Shown piece by piece: positions 7,975-18,736 of a DNA stretch of 64,000 nt. The stretch comes from CAZHTS01 sp964535315. Lineage in GTDB: Bacteria; Chloroflexota; Anaerolineae; Anaerolineales; Anaerolineaceae. Each line of letters opens with the position of its first letter. The stretch's first letter is position 1. The position numbers were made by a program, and so were the translations under genes. The stretch lies in the NCBI GenBank assembly GCA_964535315.1, contig CAZHTS010000011.1, positions 1 to 64,000 on the forward strand. The letters are read 5' to 3'. The notes below the pieces were generated by a model. That model saw nothing but the letters and a program-made list of their open reading frames with translations, was not told the origin of the DNA and did not search any database.

Positions 7975-10900
7975 ATGTCTGTGACCGTTTCTCCGCCCAA
8001 ACCGTCCGTTCATACCAGGGAGTTCAGGGGAAGTCTGGTACGGACAGTGGTGTTGTGGCTCCTTGGTTTTTCCCTCTTACCGGTGTTGGTGGTAGGTGGC
8101 GCAACTTATTTCCGTTCTCGTACCCTGCTGCGTGACCAGGCGGCCGGACAATTACAGGCTATCTCGAATACCTACGTCCGGCAGCTAAACAATCTGATTT
8201 ATTCACGCCCGACCCCGCTTGAAGACCTGACCAAACAACCCTATTTCGGCGCTCAGCTTACCCAGGCCTTGCAAGACATTAATGGTGAAAATACAGCGCG
8301 CATTATTGAGTCTACCATTTTGCCCCGTTTGCGCATCACCCTCCGTCAGGATGCCAACCCCGCCTTCGATCAAATCATGATCGTTTTGCCGGACGGCAGC
8401 ATTTTTGCCAGCACCAATGAATCCTGGAAAAGCCTGAAACTGGTAGAGGGGAATCCGTTATACGAGCTGCTCGGCCAACAAAAATCGATCACCTCTTATA
8501 ACCCATCCCCCTTCTATTTCAACAGTCTCATTATTTTCACCTCGATGCCGTTTACCGATGCTCAGGGGCAGATCATCGCCACCATCATCGGCACCACCAA
8601 GAGCGACCTGCTCAGCAGCATTGTGGTGAGCGCCGGCTCATTTTTCCCTGAGGCTCGCTCTTTCTACTTCATCCCCGATGGTTCGCTGCAAGGCGGCTCG
8701 TTGATCGGCTGGAACGATATGCTGCTCAACTTCATGCGTATGCAGGGCAGCAGCAATCAAATCGCCGCCATCAAGAATCTGGTCAATAGCGCAGAACGCC
8801 AGGGCCCCGGAGAATACACCTCTACCAACAATACCCCGGTGCTCTCCTACGTTACATGGATTCCCACCATGAACATGGGGGTGATCATCGAGGTGCCCAC
8901 CTCGGTGATTTATGGTCAGGTGCCCTTATTGGGTACTTTTAACCTGCTCCTATTAACCGGTGTACTGCTCATTATCGCCGGCACCTCTTATGCGGGCGCG
9001 CGCAGTATCGTGACCCCAATGACCCAACTGGCCGAAAAAGCGCGCAAATTCTCACAAGGCGACTGGACGCAAGAGGCGGAGGTGCGCAGCAACAACGAAA
9101 TCGGCCTGCTGGCCTATTCGTTCAACACGATGGTAACCGAGTTAAGCGAGTTGTACCGCTCACTGGAAGACAAGGTACAACAACGCACCGAACAGGTGCG
9201 CACCGCCTCGGAAGTGGCCCAATTGGCTACCTCATCTACCGACCGGCGAGAAATCTTGCAACGCTCGGTGGACCTGGTGGTGGATCGTTTTAATTACTCG
9301 TACGCCAGCATTTACCTGGTCGATGAGGTTGGCCGTTACGCCATCTTACGGGCGTATAACCAGGGTGACAACGAAGGCATGGATCTGGAAGATCATCGTG
9401 TCCGGGTCGGCCCGGCTTCTTTGATTGGCTGGGTCGCCGAGAACAATCAGGCGCGCGTCGCAGCCGAGATCAGCGACGATCCTTTCTATCAAAATGACCC
9501 GCTGTTTCCCGGCGTCAACTCGGCCATTGCCGTTCCCATTGCCATCGACAAACAGGTGCTGGGCGTTCTGAACGTTCAAAGCCTCCAGCCGGATGCATTT
9601 GACGCCGATACCGTTTCGGTTTTTCAGACGCTCGCCAACCAGATTGCCGTCGGGCTGCAAAACACCCGCTTGCTGGAAGCCACACAGATCGACCTGCAAG
9701 AAACCTCGCTGCTCTACCGCGCCAGCCGGCAAATCACCCGGGCGCAAAGCGAAGCCGAAGCGCTGCAAACCATCACCGCCACCCTGCTCGCCACGCAATA
9801 TGTCAGCGCCATTTTTGCAGTCGAGAAAGATCATCTGAGCATTCTGGCCCTCAACGACCCCAAGAACCCGTCGGCCTCGGCTTCCATCCAGGGGATCACC
9901 CTGCCGCTGCAAAAGGTCGCCGAACGCCTGGCCGAGAGCAGCATGACCATCGTCACCAATCTGACCGAGCCGTCCGAATTCCTCAACATCCTCTCGTTCT
10001 TCAACCGGCGCGGCTGCCATTCGGCCGCCATCTTCCCCATCAATCAGAACAACCAACTGACCAAGATCATTGTTCTGGGTTCGCGCGAGCCAATCCCCAT
10101 CACCTCCACCGTGATGCAGCCGTATGCCAACATGATGGAAGTCGTGGCCAATACCCTGGATCGCGTCTCCGTTCTCGAAAATTTGATCCTGCGGGTAGAT
10201 CAACTACAAATTCTGGCCCGCGTCAGCCAGGCCATCTCCAACGAAACCGATCTGATGCGCCTTTACCAGACACTCCACCAGCAAATTCAACAGACGATGG
10301 GCGGCGACGTGAGCTTCCTGGTGGCGCAGTACAACGCCAAAAACAACACGATCGAAATGCCTTATCTGATCGACAATGGCGAACGAGTAAACGTGGCGCC
10401 GTATCCATTGGGCGAGGGTCTGACCTCTCATCTGATCCGCACCCGCCAGCCGCTTTTGCTGGTCAAAGACACCGAGCAGACCGCCATCGGTATGGGGGTC
10501 AAGATCATCGGCAAGCCAGCCAAATCGTGGATGGGCGTTCCGTTAATCGTCGGGGGCGAGGTGATCGGCGCTATGGTCGTTCAGGATACCGAGCACGAGG
10601 AACGTTTTAAAGAAAACGACCTCAACCTCTTCACCATCCTGGCGCCCCAGGTAGCCACCATCCTCCGCAACGCCCAACTGCTGCGAGAAATGCAACAGGC
10701 GCTGCGCGCCTACGATATGGAGCGCTATCTGCTCAACGCCCACCTGGATAACACCCCGGATTATATCTACTTCAAAGATACCGAGGGGCACTATATCCGA
10801 AGCAGTAATTCCTATGCCCAGATCCTCGGTTTTCGCTCTCCAGAAGAACTGCTTGGCAAATCGGATTTCGATTTCTCCGACCCAGACACCGCTGCGGAGC

Positions 10901-12306
10901 AGCTTTTGGAAGAACAGGAGGTTCTGCGCAAAGGCCAACCGGTACTGGGCATCCAGCAAAAGAGCGTACGGCAGGATGGTGTGGAGAGCTGGACACTGAC
11001 TACGCGTATCCCGGTGTATGATCGTTTCAGCAAATCGATCGGCACGATGACCATTCGCCGCGATATCACCGCCATGAAACGCACCGAAGAGCTTTCCCAG
11101 CGCCGTGCGCAGCAATTGCTCACCGCCGCCGAAATCGCCCGCGATACCGCCGGCACCCTCGACCCGACCAGCTTCCTGCGCAATGCCGTCAACCTGGTGC
11201 GCGATCGTTTTGGGTTCTATCACGCCTCCATCTTCTTGCTGGATGCCTTGGGCGAGTATGCGGTATTGAAAGAATCAACCGGTGAGGCCGGCGAACACCT
11301 CAAGAAGGCCAAACATCGCCTGGCCGTGGGTTCTCAATCCATCGTGGGCCAGTCCACCGCCCGGCGGCAACCGCTGGTGATTAACGACGTCAGCCAGGAT
11401 CCTACCCACTTCGTCAACCCGCTGCTGCCCGAGACCCGTGCAGAGCTCGCCATTCCCTTGATCAGCGGTGAAATCTTGCTCGGAGCGCTAGACGTGCAAA
11501 GCACCAAGGTCAACGCCTTCTCGGATGAAGACGTCAATATTCTCCAGATTCTCGCCGATCAGCTGGCCATTGCCATTGTCAATGCGCAACTCTTCCAGGA
11601 AGCGCAGGAGACGCTGGCAAAACATCGCCTGTTGCACCAGATCACATCGACGGCATCCGGCAGCGGCACCATTCAGGATGCTTTGATCAAAACTGTGCAG
11701 GGCTTGCGCGTTACCCTCGAAAACGAACGGGTCGCCATCCTGCTGCTCAACGCCCAGAACAAACTGGAAACCAAGGCCATCTCCGGCTACCCCAATGCAG
11801 ATATCACCACGCAGATGGAAATTGGGCAGGGCATCATCGGGACCGTGGCAGCCACCCGCACCCCGATTCGCATCAACGATGTGCGCTCCGACTCGCGCTA
11901 TGTAAGCCTGGACCCGGCCGTGCGCTCAGAAGTGGCGGTTCCCATCATCTACGGTGATGAATTGATGGGGGTCCTGAACCTGGAAAGCAGCGAGGTAGCC
12001 GCTTTCGACGAAACCGATATGGAAATCTTAACCACTCTGGGCAGAAACCTGGGCGCCGTGTTGGCCAACGTTCGCCTGGTGAGCCAGGTACGTTTACAGG
12101 TCGAACGGCAGCGCCAACTCTTTGAAGCCACCAGCAAAATCCGCCGTTCGGTCGATATGGAAGCCATCCTGCAGACCTCGGCCACTGAAATCTGCCGTGC
12201 GCTCAACGCCCATCGGGCCCGCATTCAGGTTACCACGGCGGCATCCACCACCGTGATCGCCCCACCCACAAGCGATAACGGACACGATCAGGAGGTTGAC
12301 CAATGA
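7975..12306 (+). CDS. Giant membrane sensor: HAMP, five GAF and one PAS domain, no kinase
   Basis: A 1443-residue receptor. One membrane span lies at about 21-46, followed by an external sensor region of some 270 residues (Cache-like size), a second span at about 318-340 and a HAMP domain to about 395. The cytoplasm then carries GAF (400-568), two divergent GAFs (576-740, 745-905), PAS (920-1040; PDYIYFKDTEGHY) and two more GAFs (1047-1213, 1218-1375). There is no HisKA, ATPase, GGDEF, EAL or methyl-accepting domain, so it cannot signal alone. It presumably docks with the kinase encoded at 19488. The stop overlaps the next start by 4 bases (ATGA). Confidence 0.88.
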   Translation: MSVTVSPPKPSVHTREFRGSLVRTVVLWLLGFSLLPVLVVGGATYFRSRTLLRDQAAGQLQAISNTYVRQLNNLIYSRPTPLEDLTKQPYFGAQLTQALQDINGENTARIIESTILPRLRITLRQDANPAFDQIMIVLPDGSIFASTNESWKSLKLVEGNPLYELLGQQKSITSYNPSPFYFNSLIIFTSMPFTDAQGQIIATIIGTTKSDLLSSIVVSAGSFFPEARSFYFIPDGSLQGGSLIGWNDMLLNFMRMQGSSNQIAAIKNLVNSAERQGPGEYTSTNNTPVLSYVTWIPTMNMGVIIEVPTSVIYGQVPLLGTFNLLLLTGVLLIIAGTSYAGARSIVTPMTQLAEKARKFSQGDWTQEAEVRSNNEIGLLAYSFNTMVTELSELYRSLEDKVQQRTEQVRTASEVAQLATSSTDRREILQRSVDLVVDRFNYSYASIYLVDEVGRYAILRAYNQGDNEGMDLEDHRVRVGPASLIGWVAENNQARVAAEISDDPFYQNDPLFPGVNSAIAVPIAIDKQVLGVLNVQSLQPDAFDADTVSVFQTLANQIAVGLQNTRLLEATQIDLQETSLLYRASRQITRAQSEAEALQTITATLLATQYVSAIFAVEKDHLSILALNDPKNPSASASIQGITLPLQKVAERLAESSMTIVTNLTEPSEFLNILSFFNRRGCHSAAIFPINQNNQLTKIIVLGSREPIPITSTVMQPYANMMEVVANTLDRVSVLENLILRVDQLQILARVSQAISNETDLMRLYQTLHQQIQQTMGGDVSFLVAQYNAKNNTIEMPYLIDNGERVNVAPYPLGEGLTSHLIRTRQPLLLVKDTEQTAIGMGVKIIGKPAKSWMGVPLIVGGEVIGAMVVQDTEHEERFKENDLNLFTILAPQVATILRNAQLLREMQQALRAYDMERYLLNAHLDNTPDYIYFKDTEGHYIRSSNSYAQILGFRSPEELLGKSDFDFSDPDTAAEQLLEEQEVLRKGQPVLGIQQKSVRQDGVESWTLTTRIPVYDRFSKSIGTMTIRRDITAMKRTEELSQRRAQQLLTAAEIARDTAGTLDPTSFLRNAVNLVRDRFGFYHASIFLLDALGEYAVLKESTGEAGEHLKKAKHRLAVGSQSIVGQSTARRQPLVINDVSQDPTHFVNPLLPETRAELAIPLISGEILLGALDVQSTKVNAFSDEDVNILQILADQLAIAIVNAQLFQEAQETLAKHRLLHQITSTASGSGTIQDALIKTVQGLRVTLENERVAILLLNAQNKLETKAISGYPNADITTQMEIGQGIIGTVAATRTPIRINDVRSDSRYVSLDPAVRSEVAVPIIYGDELMGVLNLESSEVAAFDETDMEILTTLGRNLGAVLANVRLVSQVRLQVERQRQLFEATSKIRRSVDMEAILQTSATEICRALNAHRARIQVTTAASTTVIAPPTSDNGHDQEVDQ

Positions 12307-14021
12307 GTAACACCCCTTCGGGTTCAACGCCCGTCTCCTCCTCATCAGACTATGGCTTTGAGTTTCAAGCGATCCGCTCCCGCCTGGTGCAGAATTTACT
12401 GTTGGTCACCTCGATCGCCGGGTTGGCCGTGACGATCAACAGTACGATTGCCGCCATTCAACGCCAGGCTTACATCTCCGCTGCATTCTTCGTCTTTGCC
12501 TTTACCACTGTCGTGGTGATGACAATCTGGAGAAGCCTGCCTTTTCTCTGGCGCATCGGCAGTCTGTTGTTCATGTTATACATGCTGGGCGTGCAAGATC
12601 TATTAGACAGCGGCCTTAGTGGAGAATCCGGTTCATTCTTAATCCTGTTCACCGCCTTTTGCTGGCTGTTTGTCAACTGGAAAGTCGGGGTGGGCGCCCT
12701 GGTACTCAGCACGTTGACCAGTATAGGAATTGGCGTCGCCATGAACAACGGCCTGATCCCTCTACCGGCGATGGACCGTATGGCGACTTCCGGCGACATG
12801 GCTGCCTGGGGAATTTCGACTTTCGTACTCATCCTCACCAGCCTGATGATCTCTGCCCCGTTCGACACATTGATCAGCCAGTTGCGCAGAACGCTGGTGC
12901 GTCGCGACGAACTGGTCAAAGCCGTTCAGGACGAACGTTCCGGCATGGATGAGAAGATCCAACAGCGCACTCAGGATGTACAACGTCGTCTGGAACAACT
13001 GCGCACCGCCTCCGATATCTCGCGCACCATCAGCAGTATGCTGGATCCCACCGCTCTGTTGCAAGAAGTCGTCGAACTGATCAAGGCTCGTTTCGATCTA
13101 TATTATGTCGGCATCTTTCTGATCGACGAAAAACAAGAGTATGCCGTGTTGCGCGCCGGCAGCGGCGCCGCCGGCACCGCCATGATCGCCGACGGGCACC
13201 GCCTGGTACTGGGCGGCACCTCGATGATCGGTTGGTGCGCCATCAATCAGAAGCCACGCATCGCCCTGGATGTGGGCGAAGAGGCCGTGCGCTTCAACAA
13301 CCCCTACCTGCCGCTCACTCGTTCCGAACTGGCGCTGCCCATTATCAGCCGCGGCAGGGTGTTAGGCGCCCTGAGTATTCAATCTGCTCTGCCCAATGCC
13401 TTTGATGAAGGCGATATCCTCGTCCTGGAAGGTGTGGCCGACAGCCTGGCAATTGCATTGGTTAACGCCCAACTCTTCCAGGAGGCACAGGTCAATCTGG
13501 AAGAAGTCCGCATCCTCAACCGTGATTATTTGCTCAAAGCCTGGACCGAAACGATAGGCTTCCGCGGCGCGTTGGAATACACCTACGAGAATCCATTGAA
13601 ACGCTCCGAGAACCAGGGCAACGTCATCCAGGTGCCGCTCACCCTGCGCGAGCAAGCCATCGGTCAGTTATCGCTTGAAACAGACGCAGACCGACTGAGC
13701 GAAGATGAACAGAACTTCGTCGATGCGGTCATTGTGCAAACAGCCCTGGCGTTGGAGAATGCCCGTCTGCTCGAGCAAACCCAACAGCGTGCTGCCCAGG
13801 AAGAAAAGATCAACCAACTGAGCAGCCAGTTCTCCCGCGCCGTCCGCATCGAAGAAATCCTTAAAATAGCCGTCAAAGAATTGGGACAACTCCCCAACGT
13901 CGCCGAGGTAAGTGTACAACTTAACCCGGGTGGCGAGTCTCTGGTTCATAGCGCCACCGATGAGAAACCGGCCCAGCAGAAAAATAAAGGCAACGGTAGT
14001 CGGAAGGAGAGTGCCGGATGA
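12303..14021 (+). CDS. Integral-membrane GAF sensor without kinase (paralogue A)
   Basis: A 572-residue protein. About six hydrophobic segments within residues 20-200 form an integral-membrane sensor module of the MASE type. A coiled coil (DEKIQQRTQDVQRRLEQLR) follows, then a well-conserved GAF domain at about 240-400 with the local motif LTRSELALPI and a second, shorter GAF-like region near 415-500. The Lys/Gly/Ser-rich tail is disordered. No catalytic output domain exists. Start and stop both overlap neighbours by 4 bases, so translation is coupled. It is clearly paralogous to the next gene. Confidence 0.85.
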   Translation: MSNTPSGSTPVSSSSDYGFEFQAIRSRLVQNLLLVTSIAGLAVTINSTIAAIQRQAYISAAFFVFAFTTVVVMTIWRSLPFLWRIGSLLFMLYMLGVQDLLDSGLSGESGSFLILFTAFCWLFVNWKVGVGALVLSTLTSIGIGVAMNNGLIPLPAMDRMATSGDMAAWGISTFVLILTSLMISAPFDTLISQLRRTLVRRDELVKAVQDERSGMDEKIQQRTQDVQRRLEQLRTASDISRTISSMLDPTALLQEVVELIKARFDLYYVGIFLIDEKQEYAVLRAGSGAAGTAMIADGHRLVLGGTSMIGWCAINQKPRIALDVGEEAVRFNNPYLPLTRSELALPIISRGRVLGALSIQSALPNAFDEGDILVLEGVADSLAIALVNAQLFQEAQVNLEEVRILNRDYLLKAWTETIGFRGALEYTYENPLKRSENQGNVIQVPLTLREQAIGQLSLETDADRLSEDEQNFVDAVIVQTALALENARLLEQTQQRAAQEEKINQLSSQFSRAVRIEEILKIAVKELGQLPNVAEVSVQLNPGGESLVHSATDEKPAQQKNKGNGSRKESAG

Positions 14022-15733
14022 GTGTATTCAGAAATATTCTCCCCAATCAAATCCCCGAAACGCTGAAGGGGCGGGATGAATTACTCATTCTGCGTGAACG
14101 CATCCTGCAATATGTGTTCATCGTCTCCTCGATTCTGGGTACAGCCGGAGTGATTGCCGGGGTCATCAATTCGATCCGCCAGCAAGAAACCTATTTGCTG
14201 ATCATTTATGTGGTGGTCTATACCCTGATTCTGGTCTTCACCCTTTTTCGCAATATTCCCTACGCCATGCGTGCCCACTTGATCCTCTCTATCTTCTTCA
14301 TTCTAGGGGCAGTGGGTTTATTGGAAAGCGGTCTGAGCGGTGATGGGCGCGTCTTCCTCCTGGCATTCACCGTCATGACGGTCGTTCTGCTCGGCTTCCG
14401 CCAGGGTATCGGTGCGGCGGCCATGTCGCTGGCGTCATTGATCCTCACCGGTTGGGCGATGAGCACCCAATACTATCCCACCCCACCGGTAGAGGTGATG
14501 GCCAACTCCGGCAACGGCATGGATTGGACGTCCGGCACAATCATATTCTTCATCCTGGTGAGCATCAGCGGCATTTCGATGTCGGCGCTGTTGAACAGTT
14601 TGAGCGGCTCATTGACCCGCCGGAGCGCGCTGACCGACGAATTGGAAATGGAGCGCGCCAGCCTGCAGGAGCGTGTCCAGAACCGCACGGAGGAATTACA
14701 CCGGCGCACCATGCAAATCGAAGCAGCCAGCAGCATTGCACGCGACATCTCGCTGCTGAACAATACCGGTGAATTATTAAACAACGCCGTCAACCAGATT
14801 CGCGCCAAATTCGGCTTTTATCATGCCGGGGTATTTCTGGCTGATGAACGCAACGAATACGCCGTCTTGCGGGCCGCCACCGGCGAAGCCGGCCGGGCCA
14901 TGCTGCAACAAGGGCATCATCTGCGCATCGGTGAAATTGGCATTGTAGGTTACGTGGTCAGTAAAGGCATGGCGCGCATCGCTCTGGATGTTGGCGAAGA
15001 CGCCTCGCATTTCAAGAACCCATTCCTGCCGCATACTCGTTCCGAAATGGCCCTCCCTCTGAAGGTTGGCGATCGCACCATTGGGGCGCTGGACATCCAG
15101 AGTATGGAAGAGGCAGCTTTTAGCGAAGACGACGTTAAAGTACTGCAAATCATCGCCGACCAGTTGGCCGTCGCCGTAGAAAGATCTCAGCTCGTCTCCG
15201 AGTTGCAACGCAACGTAGAAGAACTGGAGGTCGGCTACAAGCAGTACACCCAGGAAGCCTGGCATGCCCATCTGCTACGCCAGCACAGTAAGTATTCTTA
15301 CCGTTACCATCATCACAAGGTTGATACAAGCGCGCAGCAAAGCAACGAAGCGCAGGCCGCGTTGGACAGCGGGCAGATTATCATCAAGCAGGTGCCCGAC
15401 AGCGGGCGCCCCGCCACTGTCGTGGCGCTCCCCATCCGACTACGCGGCCAGACGCTGGGCGTTATCGACTTACGCTTTGAAAGCGCCACCGTCCCCCAGG
15501 ATCTGGTCAATCTGCTCGAAACGACCACCAACCGCCTGGCGCTGGCGCTTGAAAACGCCCGCCTGCTGGAAGAGATTCAGAATCAGGCCGAACGCGAACG
15601 CGTGGTGAGTGAAATCAGCAGTAAAGTACGCGCCTCTTCAGATATTGACAGCATCCTCCGTACTGCCGTGGCCGAATTAGGACGTACATTGGGTGTATCC
15701 GAGGTTATGGTGCAGCTTCGCCCCGAGCGGTGA
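14018..15733 (+). CDS. Integral-membrane GAF sensor without kinase (paralogue B)
   Basis: A 571-residue protein with the same layout as its upstream neighbour: about six N-terminal membrane segments, a coiled coil (LQERVQNRTEELHRRTMQIE), a GAF domain at about 245-400 (HTRSEMALPLKVGDR) and a partial second GAF. The matching length, order and shared membrane-segment phrases (LLESGLSGDGRVFLL here, LLDSGLSGESGSFLI there) point to tandem duplication. It lacks any kinase or cyclase domain. It carries a HYHHHK histidine cluster near residue 430, which paralogue A does not have. Confidence 0.85.
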   Translation: MSVFRNILPNQIPETLKGRDELLILRERILQYVFIVSSILGTAGVIAGVINSIRQQETYLLIIYVVVYTLILVFTLFRNIPYAMRAHLILSIFFILGAVGLLESGLSGDGRVFLLAFTVMTVVLLGFRQGIGAAAMSLASLILTGWAMSTQYYPTPPVEVMANSGNGMDWTSGTIIFFILVSISGISMSALLNSLSGSLTRRSALTDELEMERASLQERVQNRTEELHRRTMQIEAASSIARDISLLNNTGELLNNAVNQIRAKFGFYHAGVFLADERNEYAVLRAATGEAGRAMLQQGHHLRIGEIGIVGYVVSKGMARIALDVGEDASHFKNPFLPHTRSEMALPLKVGDRTIGALDIQSMEEAAFSEDDVKVLQIIADQLAVAVERSQLVSELQRNVEELEVGYKQYTQEAWHAHLLRQHSKYSYRYHHHKVDTSAQQSNEAQAALDSGQIIIKQVPDSGRPATVVALPIRLRGQTLGVIDLRFESATVPQDLVNLLETTTNRLALALENARLLEEIQNQAERERVVSEISSKVRASSDIDSILRTAVAELGRTLGVSEVMVQLRPER

Positions 15734-15774
15734 AGCCCGGCCCGTGGTGACTTCCCGCCATTATTGGAGAACGT

Positions 15775-18696
15775 ATGACCACTTCCTTATCCGCCAACAT
15801 TCCCGATGAAAACACCGGCACACCTCCCAGCCCCTCACTGCCGGCCAAAACTGCCAGTATCACCATCGGGGCGTTTGCCATGCTCGGGGCGGCTTTCGCC
15901 AGCTATTCTGTCATCACCCGTGCGCCAATGAACTGGCAATACATCGTCATTGCACTCGCCTTCTGGATCACTGCGGTTACCGCCGGCATTACCTATACCC
16001 CCCTCATTCCCCTGGCCAGAACGCGCATGGTGGCTTTAAGCATCGTCACAGAATTGACCTTGATCGTCATCACCATCCTGGTCGCCCGTACCGGCCTGGC
16101 CATCGGGGTAATGATCGTCCTGATGCACATTGTGATCGGTTCAGTTCTCCCCAACCGGCGTGCCACCGACTACGTCGTCACCAGTGGGCTGATCCTGGCC
16201 AGTTTATGTATTCTCTTTAATTACTATCCCCCCACCCAACAGGTTGAAATCCTCTCGCTGGAAATATACATCCCCAGCCTGGTGGGGATTGTGATCATGG
16301 CGTACATCACACTGTTGATGATGGAATATCTGACTGCCACCATCCAGATTAAATTGATCATCGCCGCCCTGGCCATCGTGCTCTTCCCGTTGATCATGCT
16401 CTCCGTGATCGAAACGGGTTTCATTCAAAATGCGCTGCAAAATCAGACCAACCAGAGCCTCGGGCAGGCTGCCCAACAGGTCGCCGGAGCAATTGATGAG
16501 TTTATCGTCTCTAATCAGACCACCATCGCCCAGGAAGCCGAATTACCCATCTTCGCTCAATATTTACGGGTGCCGGCCAACCTGCGCGCCGGCGGCGCCA
16601 CCGAGCGCCAGCTGGCGTTGACGCTCAACTCGCTGATGACCAAGGCCAACTCCGAGTACCTGTCGTATGGGGTGCTGACCATCTGGGGCGTCAATATCTA
16701 CGACACGGTACCGTCACAAATCGGCACGCTGGAAGCCCAGAATGAGTATTTTGTTCAGGCAGCACAGACCGGGCAAATTTACACCTCAAACATCTTATTC
16801 TCACCACGCAATAACGACGGCTATATTTATTTCAGCAGTCCGGTACGCGACGACGCGCAGAACATCGTCGGGGTATTGCGAATTCGCTACGACGCGCGCG
16901 TCTTGCAGAAAATCCTCGAAAGGTATTCAAATCTGTTGGGCAAACGCTCCTATCCCATCCTGATCGATGAAAATATGATGCGTCTGGCGGATATCGCCAC
17001 CCCCAATCAAATTTATAAGACCGTCACACCGCTGACGACCGAGATCATCAAGCAGCTCAAAGACAAACAGCGTCTGCCCAATGAGCGCGGCGAAGCCCTG
17101 GCGGGTAACAACCCGGAACTGGCGCGCGCTTTGCGCAATATGGATACCAGCCCCTATTTCACCTTTGAGGCGCACCCAGGTAATTCGCCGCATACCGAAT
17201 CGGGGGCAGTCATCACCATGCAGCGTATGCCCTGGAACGTGGTCTACATTCAGGATCGCTCGCATTTTCTCGAACTGCTGAAAAATCAGACCCGGCTGTC
17301 AACCACGATCACCATCGCCCTGGCCGCCCTGATTGGTCTGGTTGCCATGCTGTTAGCCCGCATTTTCAGCGGCCCCATTGGACAATTAACCGAGACAGCA
17401 CAACGAATCTCGGCCGGCGATCTCGAAGCGCGTGCCAACGTAGACACGCGTGACGAGCTAGGCACGTTGAGCAACACGTTCAATATTATGACCGGCCGGC
17501 TCAGAAGCTTCATTAACGAACTGGAAGACCGCGTGCGTGCCAGAACGCGCGAACTGGCCGACCAGAACGAAGTCCTGCGCTATCGCGGCCGTCAGTTACA
17601 GACCGTTTCCGATGTGGCCCGCGGCATCGTGTCTTCCCAGAAACTGGAAGTCTTCTTAACTCAGGTCACCCAACTGATTAGCGACCGTTTCGGTTTCTAT
17701 CACGTTGGCGTCTTCTTGTTGGACGAAAACAAGGAATATGCTGTGCTGCGCGCCGCCAATTCGGAGGGCGGGCAGCGCATGCTCGCTCGCCAACACAGGC
17801 TTCGCGTCGGCCAGGTAGGTATCGTAGGCTATGCCACAGCGCACGGTGAAGGCCGTATCGCTACCGACGTCGGTGAAGATGCCGTCTATTTCAACAACCC
17901 GGATCTGCCCCTGACCCGCTCTGAAATGGCCCTGCCGCTCAAATCCGGCGATCAAATTATCGGCGCCCTGGACGTACAAAGCACCGAATCCAATGCGTTT
18001 ACCCACGATGATATCGAACTCTTCAGCACGCTGGCCGACCAGGTCGCCATCGCCATCACGAACAATCGTCTGTATGCAGAAACGGCGCGCGCCCTGGAAG
18101 AAATGCAACGCATCCATCGCCAGTATTTGCAGCAGGAATGGCACAGTGAGATGAGCGGCCGGCCGCGCCCGGTCTATGTTTACACCCATCAGGGCCTGTT
18201 CGAACGCCAGGAGGTGAACGAAACGCCCGAAATGCAAGCCGCCCTTGAAACCGGTCAACCGGCCATCAACCTGGGCGACGATTCACAAAACAGCGCCATG
18301 GCCGTTCCCATCCGGCTGCGCGGCGAAACAATTGGCATCATCCACCTGCAAGAAAAAACCATCGAAAATCGCGAATGGGACCCCGAAGAGGTTGAAACGG
18401 TCAAGGCCGTAGCCGATCAGGTGGCTCAAGCCCTGGAAAATGCCCGGCTGTTCGAACAAACCGTGCGGCGCGCCGAGCGCGAACGCAAAGTGCTGGAGAT
18501 TACCAGCAAGATCCGTTCAACCAACGATCCACAGCAAATGTTACAGATCGCGCTGGAAGAACTGAAACACTCTTTGCGGGCCAACCGCGCTCAAATTATC
18601 CTGCAAACCAACCTTCCCGCGCAGGAAACCGTATCACCCAACGCGTCCCAAGACGAGCAACCCGATGCCGTCAAGAACGCACCCTCGCCAGCGTGA
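15775..18696 (+). CDS. Membrane sensor: multi-span module, external domain, HAMP, GAF; no kinase
   Basis: A 973-residue protein that joins the two sensor plans of its neighbours. Residues 25-230 hold about six membrane segments. An external Cache-like region spans about 235-505, with a further membrane span at about 509-532, HAMP to about 585, GAF at about 609-770 (LTRSEMALPLKSGDQ) and a shorter GAF-like region at about 782-895. No catalytic output domain follows; the tail is low-complexity. An ATTGGAGA ribosome site precedes the ATG. Its position directly before parA and the hybrid kinase suggests it feeds that kinase. Confidence 0.85.
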   Translation: MTTSLSANIPDENTGTPPSPSLPAKTASITIGAFAMLGAAFASYSVITRAPMNWQYIVIALAFWITAVTAGITYTPLIPLARTRMVALSIVTELTLIVITILVARTGLAIGVMIVLMHIVIGSVLPNRRATDYVVTSGLILASLCILFNYYPPTQQVEILSLEIYIPSLVGIVIMAYITLLMMEYLTATIQIKLIIAALAIVLFPLIMLSVIETGFIQNALQNQTNQSLGQAAQQVAGAIDEFIVSNQTTIAQEAELPIFAQYLRVPANLRAGGATERQLALTLNSLMTKANSEYLSYGVLTIWGVNIYDTVPSQIGTLEAQNEYFVQAAQTGQIYTSNILFSPRNNDGYIYFSSPVRDDAQNIVGVLRIRYDARVLQKILERYSNLLGKRSYPILIDENMMRLADIATPNQIYKTVTPLTTEIIKQLKDKQRLPNERGEALAGNNPELARALRNMDTSPYFTFEAHPGNSPHTESGAVITMQRMPWNVVYIQDRSHFLELLKNQTRLSTTITIALAALIGLVAMLLARIFSGPIGQLTETAQRISAGDLEARANVDTRDELGTLSNTFNIMTGRLRSFINELEDRVRARTRELADQNEVLRYRGRQLQTVSDVARGIVSSQKLEVFLTQVTQLISDRFGFYHVGVFLLDENKEYAVLRAANSEGGQRMLARQHRLRVGQVGIVGYATAHGEGRIATDVGEDAVYFNNPDLPLTRSEMALPLKSGDQIIGALDVQSTESNAFTHDDIELFSTLADQVAIAITNNRLYAETARALEEMQRIHRQYLQQEWHSEMSGRPRPVYVYTHQGLFERQEVNETPEMQAALETGQPAINLGDDSQNSAMAVPIRLRGETIGIIHLQEKTIENREWDPEEVETVKAVADQVAQALENARLFEQTVRRAERERKVLEITSKIRSTNDPQQMLQIALEELKHSLRANRAQIILQTNLPAQETVSPNASQDEQPDAVKNAPSPA

Positions 18697-18736
18697 GCAC
18701 CGACCGCGCCAGTAATCACCATGCCTGGAGGTACGC

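Noticed and set aside
9346..10203. A 285-codon minus-strand frame inside the giant sensor gene
   Set aside because: It is opposite well-conserved GAF domains, and its composition is that of a shadow.
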